Of a DNA stretch of 15,000 nt, positions 6,631-15,000 are shown one piece after another. This stretch comes from Theodoxus fluviatilis. Its lineage: Eukaryota; Mollusca; Gastropoda; Cycloneritida; Neritidae. Position 1 is the stretch's first letter. The number at the start of each line of letters is the position of its first letter. The notes beneath the pieces were generated by a model. The model had not been told where the DNA came from. It made no database searches and saw nothing but the letters and a program-made list of their open reading frames with translations. The stretch lies in assembly GCA_034096865.1 (NCBI GenBank), contig JAWQFJ010006363.1:17501-32500 (forward strand), written 5' to 3'. The translations under genes were made by a program, and so were the position numbers.

Positions 6631-9600
6631 GGAGATAAGCCAGAACTACGATCGGAGCTTGCCAGCAAGGTCCTGTCTCCCGGACTCAAAGTCTCTGCCT
6701 GAAGGCAATCAAGTCCCAAGCTGTGGAAGTCTGGGGATTCTTAGATCCACAACACATACCAACAAAGAACAAGAGATAAAGAGAAGTTTTCCAGCTACCG
6801 GAGCTGACCCCTTGTCCAGAGTCTCTCAGAGGACACAGACATCAATGGCAGACGAGAGGCGAGGGATAGAACACAGCCAGACAGGAGACTCCATGCACAC
6901 TTATGGGTTACGGCTATTTCCGAAAAACGCCAAAGGACAGGACTTGGTCCTGAAGACGACGAAGGGGAGGATACAAACAACATCGACGGAGAGTGGGGTG
7001 AAGAGGAAGAGAAATTCTAAAGTAGACAGAGGGTACACCACGGGTGACCAGGAGGCAGACGAGAAGGCTTCAGTGCTTGATGGAAAGCAGTCGCGCTATC
7101 TTCCACACGGGAACACTTCGTTCATCAGCAGTGGCTTCATACTTCGCAGCCCAGAAAAAACGGAGAACCATACGCCATTGAGGTGGAAGGAGTTGGAAAA
7201 CAGGCAGTGGGGTTTGGTTCTTCCGACGGAAGATAAGAAGACAGTCAGTCCAAGGATTCGTCACACTGCACTCCGCAGGTCTTGTGATAAGAACCAAGTC
7301 TCTGATTCGCCGTCTTCTTTAAAAACAATCGCCTCCAGGGATCGTTCATCTGAAATTCGAAAGCTAATGTCGGTGCCCCAAGATAAGACTCACAACTTGG
7401 ACAAAAGTAAGGAAAGCAAAAACGATTTCCAAGGCAGTCTGGATTTCAAAAAAGGCCTCTCCTCTGCTCATTACTGCGTTTCTTCCAGAAAAATCAGTGA
7501 CGCGCCCGAGATGGGTGCGGACTTGTACACTTTGCCGTCTGTGCCCCACAAAGCTGAAGCCCAGGTTCCCAAGAAGGAGATGAGCAGCCAGGATCAGCAC
7601 GTATCTCTTCACCCAGATTCTCGTCTTGGTTCCACGTTGCGCCACGTCAAGCCCAGCACCAGTATTTCTTTGTTCGGGAGCAGCGCCGACAGCGCTTTCC
7701 ATGACAAAGTGTATCAGAGGAAGACATTGATCTCGAAGCTGAGCGAAAGAGAACAGAGCCTCATCCTCGGTGATGAGTCTTCCATCCCCATCATTGAAGC
7801 ATGCCTCCACAGCTCGCCGACCAAAGGGCTGCCCTCCAAACAGACCGTATACCACGAGGAGCGGAATAAGATCCGTCTGCTCCATCGAGATTACCCTTGC
7901 TGTCAATGCGCCGTCTGCGTAGACCACAAAGGCTCTCGAGAAGAAAATGCCATCGCTCTCAGAGCAGAGGTCGCTTCGAGAAGGAGCCAGCCTACCCTGG
8001 TGCCGGATCCTATTAAGGCCAACGAAGAAAGTTCCGTACAGAAATCCACGGCGCTTCAGAACGCTACGAATTCCTTCGGCAAGCACGTCTCCTGGTGCCC
8101 GGTTTCTCCTTCGTCTCCACCAAGCTGCGCCAAACAGTCAAGGTTAGGTGTGGACGTCCTTGGGCGGTCGCTGTCCTGCTTTTCCCAATCTGGCACCCCG
8201 GAGCTCCCAACGTCTACTTCTAAAATGGCGCACTCCTGTGAAGACCTGGACACAGCAGAGAGCAGCGCGACCGTGTCAGTGCACGTCCTGAAAAGCAACG
8301 TCAGGTCGCGGAGCAGCGCGAAGAAGAACGTCCGCTGCAAAAGCAGAGTTCCTGAAGTGCGCGGTATCGGCGCCGCCAGAGGCAGAAACCTGAACGTGAG
8401 CAACGCCTCGTGGCGCATGCGCAAGAGTGGCTTGTCACCTGGCCTTGCCGACCCGCGCCATAGCCAGAATGCCGTTCCCATCTCATTGAGCAAGCGGCGG
8501 AACCACAGAGATAGAAATGCTACATGTTTCAAAGAGTATCTGACGTCCAGGTTCCCTAAAGTCTCCAAGATCAAGCATAAGGAAAGTGCAAACATGCCAT
8601 CACCTTTAGGGAAGGTGCTCGCTATAGAAGAGTGTCACATATATGAGCGTGCGAAGAGGAATGATAATCTGCGGTCATTGGCCGATTCCGTCACGACAAC
8701 ACTCACAAGTAGAAGCGACACTCTTCTGAACAAAAGTACAGAAGGAAGTAAGAATTCCTCCCCATTTATACAGAAAAATGTTGCCCCTGTCATGGAAAAG
8801 AAAGCAGCGAAAGGCAATTCTCTCCTAAGAATGACAGCATCCCCCAAACCCAAAACATTCGGAGAAAAGAAGGCGTCAAGAAAGTTACCGCCCCTTCCTC
8901 TCCTACGGGAATCAGGTAGCCGACCATACAGACCTTACGAAACGAAAGTCCCTGCAAAAGCAGGAAGGCAGTTAGCACCGAGCAGTCAAATCTACCTGAA
9001 TACACTTTGCTTTTCTTACTCCAGCTGGAGAGGCAGACTAGCGACCGCTGCCACCCAATGCCTCCAGAGGGACAGGGCGCCAGTTGGAGCGAGGGCCGTT
9101 TCAAATGATAGTGCCGTCACCCAACATGGCAGGGAGAAAGGTAGAACCAAGAAGAGCCCCGAAGAGAGCTTGAAGAGACGGAAAGATGCTTTATCCGTGG
9201 TGAAGGGATTGAACGGCTCTTACAAGTCTCGCCTTGCAGCGGGCAGGTGTTCATTGAGGTTTGACTGCCAGGCCAAAAGGACCCCCGAACGTTTTAAGTC
9301 CCCAGCTCAACCAGACAAACGCATGCTCAGGAGGATGAGGATAGGCCTCTCGTCTCGTTCAAGGTCCACGGGACCTCGAAAGAATGCGCTGCATAGTCTA
9401 GGAAAAACCAAGAGGGGTGTTGCTCTAAAGAAGAGTCCGGGAAGCGCAGAGGAAACGGGAATTACGAACGAGCACTTGTGGCAGACCCCTGAGAAAGTCA
9501 CTCGCTCCATTGACTCGAGGAGAAAGGCCAAAATCCAGCATAAGTCCCACGAAAGAAAACTAAAGAAACAGAGCGAGAGGAACACGACGACACATGGACC

Positions 9601-12600
9601 AGTGGGTCAAAGTAAAGGCAACTCAGCCACGGCGCAGGCAGCCCAAGCGAGAAACCCTGACACACAGCAGCTGGATAAAAGCGTCAACGCTGTACATCCG
9701 TCGGTCAGTGGAAGCAAGGGACTTGAGACAAAGGACCCCAAGGAACCTGAAAATGCAGACCATTCCTACATAGGCCAAGTAGTGCCAAGCAATACCACCA
9801 CCGGCGTGCGTGAAGGTAATGGTCTGAGCAACGACTCTACGAGCGAGTGCCTCAGCAGCCGTGGTAGCGGGAGTGGCAACTCCAGTGAGAATGAAGAAGA
9901 CGCTGAATATTCAGCAGCGTTGTCAGAAGTCGAGGAAAACATAGAGACTGATGGCTTGATTGAACGCTCGTCAGAAGACGGCAGGAAGAATCGTACCGTC
10001 TTCTTACCCCTGGACTTCACAACAAGCAACGAAGCCATAGTGCTTGGGGAGAAGGCGGAAATCGTTCCGATATGCCGTCCCAAGCACTGCAGAAGTGTGA
10101 CCAAGACCTTCAGTCTCAGGTCGATTCAGAGCGTCGGGAGCCAATCGACGGAGAGGAACCACACAAGTGATGGAGAGCATTCGGCCAGCCTTGGGTCCTC
10201 AACAACTTACTCTGCGCATTCCAAAGTTGACACCACAATGGGAGGAAAGCCCGAATTAGGCAACAAGACAGAGGAAGCCTCCATCAGATCGGATTCCGGG
10301 AAAAGACAAAGCTCTGGCCAGGGAAAATTGTCCGAGACAATCTCTGTTCTGGAAAAACAGTCCGCGGTGGAAACCAAAGATGACCTAGGAAAAGCTGACG
10401 CACAGCCGTCATCTAAAAACTCGCCACAGGTTTTCCTCAGTTGTAAAAGGAAAACAAGGAAAGACAGAGTAACAAATTCCAGTGGGAAGGGAACACGGCG
10501 GAAGTCATCACTAAAAACCAACATCTTGGCGAGTGCAGGCGGAGATTCAATGAAAGACCCTGGACGCGATATCCCAGTCAAGGATGACAGACAAGGCAGT
10601 CTACCGGGTCGTTACAAAGCAGGAAGAGAGAGATCACGTGCTACCGGCTTCTCCTTCCAGACGGCAAAAAACACGGGCTACAAGGGCAAACATATCGGCT
10701 CCCTGCGCCGGAAAAATCGGCTTCATATCCTTCAGGTGGAGCGCTGCGAAGTGCTGACGTCCTGCTCTGGGAGACCCCTCAGAACTGCCGAAAGAACGCT
10801 GCTGAGGGGGCGATGGCGTGTCTTTGACCCAAAGAAGAAACTCGACAAGCCCAAGGTAACTGTTCTGGTGGAACCTCAGAGCCGCGAAGCGAGCACTAGC
10901 GAAACCTGCATTAAGGCGACATCTCCGGAGACGTATGTTCAGCTTTTCGACAAGTCCAGACTGACGTCTTGCCAGAGCTCATACTCTAGAGCCGGTGGCA
11001 AAATTGACCCACGTTGCCTTGCTAAATCGTCCACTCCTGCCTCGCTGTCAAGAGACCGAGCAGAAAACAAGAGAGGCCAAAGCAAGGAAAGCGTGCAGTT
11101 CAGCGTAAAGACGCAAGAACCCAACGTGAAGGACAATGGCCAGCCAGTGCAGACGGCGACTGTCTCCAACAATGTGGAAGACCGTAGAGCACACACAGGA
11201 ATAAAATCGCCTAAGCTGGAAGAGAACCGTCGAGGTGTGAGCGCCGAAAGTGGGATCAAGAAGACCAAGAGAGGTTCAACAAAAAGGAGAGGCTCGAAGA
11301 AGAAGCGGCGAGCCGCCCCATCGCCTTCCACCGTGACACGTGAGGAGGAACACTTCGTCGACGTGAAGTTCGCAACCAACCTGAGCTCTGGCAGCGTGCC
11401 TCCCTCGAGCGAGTCGCTCACGCAGCTGAAGCGTCGGCAGGTTGCCAAAACCTCCGAGGCTCATGAGGGTCCTGCCGCGGGGGCGACTCACTGCAGGTCT
11501 CTTGCTGTCGCCTCTGCACCCACAGGAGACACACGTCCTCCCATAGTGGTACCCGGTTTCCAGGCAAGCAGCAAAGACCGCAACGACAACCTCCAGGAGT
11601 TCCACAGCAACGTTGCTATAACACACTTACCCCCAACCATGAAGGATATCTTTTCCAAGCTGAACGCCACGGAGCTCAACTCCAATGTTCTGGCGAGAGG
11701 GAGGCAAATGCCTGGGGCGAGTTACACAAGCATCAATTTCCAGGACTTGCTTGAGCACTCTGATCTTCACTACAACGAACTCTGCCGGAAGAACAGGGCT
11801 CCCTACAACTCTGCAGAGGAACGGGTCTCCCGTGCTCGTAGTCTGCAAGAGGAACTCGAGGGAATTCGATCTGTCAAACCCTCTACAGTGAAAAGCCATA
11901 TGGGCCAGACCAAGATATGCGCTGGGCTCGAGCCAGAGGCAAACGTTGTCGACCCTTGCCCGACCGGCACCATTCGGGGTCTGGTGGGTCATTTCTTGCA
12001 CAACCAGGAGACGATCTACGCCACGTATGACGTCAACATCACAAGCACCGACGGCGTCATGGTCCACGTGACTAACGTCAGAATCCTCCCGTCGTCCGAG
12101 GAAGTAGTCAAGGCTTGCTCCAGCCTCGAAGTTGCAGAGACGACGGAGTCTCTCGGGAGTGCGCAGGAACAGCGGGATGTGCCTTGCGTGTGGGACAACC
12201 GAGAGGGCGAGCGCGTCCTGCAGCCTCAGGCTCTGGGAAGTGACGGTGACTTGGTCCCTGAGAATGTCAACAACAACGCCGCTCCGTCCCCCGTGTCCTT
12301 CGACACTGGAAATGACACTTTCAGTTCCAGCAGCACGTCCGACTGCATACTGGACTTCATCCGCATCATCGATTCGGCGCGAACAGATCCCAACGCTTGC
12401 TCGCTAAAGTCCAACACGAGTTTGTACCGAATAAAGAGCAAGTCGCACCCCAGCAAAGGAAAGTCTTCCAAGGCTAAAGTCTTGCAGAAGCAATGGAAGG
12501 ACGTGGTGGACAACTTATTCGTCCCACACCCTTATCTGATGAGAAGGGCCAAAACGGCAGCCCTGTGCGACCACAAAGCCTCGCGACTGGAAAGAGCACT

Positions 12601-13731
12601 GGAAAACAAACAGCTCGTGCAGCTGTTCTCTAACAAAGGGTCTCGAGGAAAGGCCACGAGTCGGTCACAGGAAACAGCAGATGACATGATACGCTCGTCA
12701 AACCGACAGGACGGAGAGCCGGAACTGGCCACCATAGCCAAAGGCATACGGTACGTCCTGGATGAAATCCCGACAGCCAGCACAAAGGAAACAATAGCGT
12801 CCAAGATGAAAGCGAAAGGGTTGGTCCAAAAGATGGCAAAAACCAGGAGCAAGTCTCGACCACTGGGAGTGGTGTGCTCTGATCTTTGGAAAGGGCCATG
12901 CCTAGGCTGCGAGAAGTCTTCCTCTCTATCGACAGACATTTGGTATGAGCCCCCTGCAACCAAAGGAATGTGGCGAGTGCCCACCGACACTCGCTGTCAG
13001 CTCTCCAGGAAGGAGAAGAAAACGAGTCAGAAACTTCAGTCAGTGGCGATGCTCTTTCCCAGTCACAGCGGCTTCTCCAGGACTGAGGACGACAGGAACA
13101 GAAATGTCTCCGCCACGGCCGACATTGCGGACAAAGACGACAAACCATTCCCAGAGACTCCAAAGACCAAAGATGTTAACGAAGCATCTCTGGCCGTTAC
13201 TTCAGAGGCCAAGAATCGCAGTAACTCGTCTCCACGATTGGGCAAGACGGACAGTACACTCACGTTCAGCAACGAAGCGGCACGGACTGCTTTAGAGCAG
13301 TTTCGGCAACCCTCCCCGGACCTTGCTCCACCAGAGGCCCAGACGGACAGAGAGGCACGACACATACGATCCAAACAAAGCCGGAATGACGTTGACGCCA
13401 TCAACAGATGGCTGCAGTCCGTACGTAGAGCGGGAGAGAAGGTCAAGACTGCATACGGCGGCGAGACGGAAAACGCCGAGAAGAAGGGTCATCATCGCGC
13501 GCCTCAGATCAAAGGCAAGAAACCGGAAGCGAGCTGTCTCCGTGCGCCGGCCGAGTCGTCCCATGGTGACAGCCAGGGACGAGGGAAGGGCGCATCAGGC
13601 ACCAGCACTCCTCAGTCTCTCCGGCGCAGTCCAGACACGGAGAAAGGGCTGGGCTGTGGGCTCACTACGCGGCGACTGGTGCCGACGACGCGACGCGTTC
13701 GGCGCGCCACAGAGGTGGCGCGAGGGAGGAG
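6631..13731 (+). CDS. Giant exon of a large, unrecognised Ser/Lys/Arg-rich protein
   Basis: The frame is open from 6614 to the stop at 13802-13804 with no interruption, far beyond chance. It has no ATG at its beginning; instead ttttccttccag ends at 6630, a textbook acceptor, so the exon starts at 6631 in phase 2. A GAGGAG/GTACAG donor at 13732 leaves phase 2 and matches the acceptor at 14689. If that donor is not used, the protein ends at 13804 in RRCCC. Most of the protein looks disordered and highly charged. Landmarks are a Cys cluster CCQCAVC (7898-7918), an acidic Ser/Glu stretch (9881-9982), a strong nuclear-localisation-like patch KRRGSKKKRR (11282-11311), a more hydrophobic, possibly beta-rich segment (11966-12092, IRGLVGHFLHNQETIYATYD), a helical-looking segment with NLFVPHPYLMRRAK (about 12475-12630), and DVDAINRWLQSVRRAGEKV (13388-13444). 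I recognise no family. A chromatin, cytoskeletal or scaffold role would be a guess. Confidence 0.85.
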
Positions 13732-13830
13732 GTACAGCCACGGCTGTGACGGCGCAGGCAGCAAAAGGCAAGAGCTGCCAGGGCGGCGTCGATGTTGCTG
13801 CTGATGCTGTGTTTGTTCTCGTTGTTGTTT

Positions 13831-14035
13831 GTCTCCGTGGCCTAGTGGTCAGCGCGCTCGACCGGCAGCCGTTTGCGGCTAATGGGTGTGGCGTTCGAAT
13901 CTGCGCGGATCTGGAAGTTGCATCCTTGAGTAAGATACTTTATTCACACTTCCTCCTTCCCACGCAGGAGTGAAGCGGGTACCTGTGACGGCTGAGCTGG
14001 AGAATGGTAAATGTTTACTTTGGCACTGCCATTCG
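13831..14035 (+). mobile_element. tRNA-derived SINE
   Basis: TGGCCTAGTGG (13838-13848) fits the Pol III A-box consensus TRGYNNARNNG at every fixed position. CGTTCGAATCT (13892-13902) fits the B-box GGTTCGANNCC except at its first and last bases. The boxes are 54 bp apart. A short stem agccg-tttg-cggct lies between them, like an anticodon arm. Downstream, cCTTGAGTAAGATACTTTA (13924-13943) and GGGTACCTGTGACGGCTGAG resemble the central and 3' domains of molluscan SINEs as I remember them. The 3' end is not sharp. Internal drift suggests an old copy. It is not a functional tRNA, because acceptor-stem pairing and a 3' end are lacking. Confidence 0.75.
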
Positions 14036-14050
14036 CAGCCTTAGAGTTAA

Positions 14051-14117
14051 GATGGTGGTGGAGTGGTAAAAAGCGTAGCTCTATGACCAGGGGTTAAAAG
14101 TGTGCGATTTGAGCACC
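14051..14117 (+). mobile_element. Decayed second tRNA-like SINE head
   Basis: TGGTGGAGTGG (14056-14066) fits the A-box consensus at all fixed positions. GATTTGAGCAC (14106-14116) is a weak B-box match 50 bp further on. The intervening tagctctatgaccagggg looks like a tRNA anticodon-arm region. It follows the SINE at 13831 directly, suggesting a dimeric element or a nested insertion. Confidence 0.4.
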
Positions 14118-14204
14118 TGTCACTCGATAAAAAAGTTACAAACTGAAAAGGAGAATTACATTACCCTCCACCTTACCTGTCGTTGTCAATGTCGTAGTGG
14201 TAGT

Positions 14205-14250
14205 TGTTGTCTTCGACGCCGCCATCTTTGTAGTTGTTGTTGTTGTTGTG
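14205..14250. repeat. GTT-rich trinucleotide patch
   Basis: Short imperfect runs of GTT/TTG (gtagttgttgttgttgttg) with gtc and gtg variants. It is non-coding in the predicted intron. Confidence 0.75.
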
Positions 14251-14344
14251 GCTACTGCAGTTGGATCGGAAAATGTTTGTTGGCAGGGCAACTGCGCAGT
14301 ATATTGCGTCATTGCAAAGCTTGTTTAGAACAGCGTTTATTAAA

Positions 14345-14650
14345 TAAAATGATCATTACTACCATTCCTATCATTAGCACTACCATCATCAATATCATAT
14401 TAACCACCACCAAAACCGCCACGGCAGCAGAAGCACTGTCACTTTCACAATCATCACTACAACTACTAATATCACTACTACTGTCACTATGATCACCCCC
14501 ACCATCACCGTCACCACCACAGCCACTGTCTGTCGTAGTCGATGTCGTCACCACCACCTATATCATCATCACCACTGCCACTGTCATTTATCACTCAAAA
14601 AAACTCCACTACAGTCATCAGCCCCACCATCTCCACTACAACCATCATCA
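14345..14650. repeat. Degenerate ATC/ACC trinucleotide repeat
   Basis: About 300 bp dominated by atc, acc, act and cat triplets (ccatcatcaatatcat, accaccaccaaaacc, cccaccatcaccgtcacc). The Ile/Thr/His-rich frames in either direction are by-products of this repeat. Confidence 0.85.
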
Positions 14651-14689
14651 CATGACTATTTATTCTGGTGTGTACAGGTTTTCCCTCAG

Positions 14690-15000
14690 TAAGGAGAGGG
14701 GACGAGGGGGAGAGGATATGCAAAGAATCGCGCAGGGGTCCTCTTCCTCGGAGAATGTGTGGGAATTTGGGGCATCGGAACCTCCTGACGTCACTGTCCT
14801 GACAAAGATGGAGTCCAAGCCTGTGGTCGCTTCAGAACAGTGCCGCTGCTTGCCTGGAGCTAAGACTTCCCGAGACCCAGGCCAGAAAGAATCTAGGAAA
14901 GTCAGCGTTGCAGACCAGTCCAAGAGCGGTGCCAGGACGCCAGACAGACCGGAGCGCTTCCAGAGAAAGTTCACAGTCCCCAGCGCGCCGCACCACAGAC
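14690..15000 (+). CDS. Predicted downstream exon, runs off the right edge
   Basis: The acceptor ttttccctcag ends at 14689. Reading codons from 14691, with T14690 completing an AG|T Ser codon from the giant exon, the frame is open to the end of the window (103 codons). It encodes a Ser/Lys/Arg/Pro-rich stretch (for example TKMESKPVVASEQCRCLPGA and SGARTPDRPERFQRKFTVPS) of the same style as the giant exon. The entering phase (2) matches the donor at 13731. Termination lies outside the window. It could be the first coding part of a separate gene, but no promoter or polyadenylation signal separates it from the giant exon. Confidence 0.6.

Larger units (their letters stand above)
13732..14689 (+). 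other. Predicted intron 4 (phase 2)
   Basis: The intron runs from GTACAG at 13732 (a moderate donor) to the acceptor ttttccctcag at 14689. It contains a SINE (13831 to about 14035), a decayed second tRNA-like head (14051-14117), a GTT-rich patch (about 14205-14250) and degenerate ATC/ACC trinucleotide repeats (14345-14650). An alternative acceptor tgtgtacag at 14677 lies 12 nt upstream and preserves the frame. Confidence 0.5.

Noticed and set aside
7364..8086. A 240-codon - strand frame within the giant exon, and many shorter ones
   Set aside because: Long antisense frames are expected inside a 7-kb GC-moderate coding exon. None has splice or start context of its own.
13831..13912. Functional tRNA gene
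   Set aside because: A and B boxes are present, but no acceptor stem pairs and the sequence continues into SINE-like 3' domains.

Overview
The window is eukaryotic nuclear DNA and reads as part of one large gene on the + strand, open at both ends. The signs are protein-like blocks bounded by consensus splice signals, long dinucleotide and minisatellite tracts, a tRNA-derived SINE and a non-autonomous transposable element with internal AAGGTCA repeats. The styles of the SINE and of that element resemble those I associate with gastropod molluscs. That placement is from memory of repeat families and was not searched.

Layout: 1-638 is a 21-bp minisatellite, and 747-1700 is an 18-bp minisatellite. 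The two share one open frame with the unique sequence around them (frame open 225-1865). A GTGAGT donor follows at 1862. An intron (1862-3193) holds a pyrimidine-rich tract, a TGTC microsatellite and a perfect 76-bp inverted repeat. A short exon (3194-3377) follows. The next intron (3378-4719) carries long TA and AG repeats. A 65-nt exon (4720-4784) follows, then an intron (4785-6630) with TC and GT repeats and an ~820-bp transposable element. A giant exon (6631 to about 13731) encodes roughly 2,370 residues without a stop. The last intron (about 13732-14689) holds a SINE, a decayed second tRNA-like head and trinucleotide repeats. A last exon (14690 onward) runs off the window.

The key inference is that these five pieces join in frame. 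Donor and acceptor phases are 2/2, 0/0, 2/2 and 2/2, and the 65-nt exon has exactly the length needed to convert the phase-0 donor before it into the phase-2 acceptor of the giant exon. The chain encodes more than about 2,960 residues in this window. The protein is very hydrophilic and Ser/Lys/Arg/Thr-rich, probably mostly disordered, with an N-terminal repeat region and a strong nuclear-localisation-like basic patch. I do not recognise the family, and I give no gene symbol.

No bacterial genes, rRNA genes, CRISPR arrays or functional tRNA genes were found. Long open frames on the - strand are by-products of stop-free repeats or of the giant exon.
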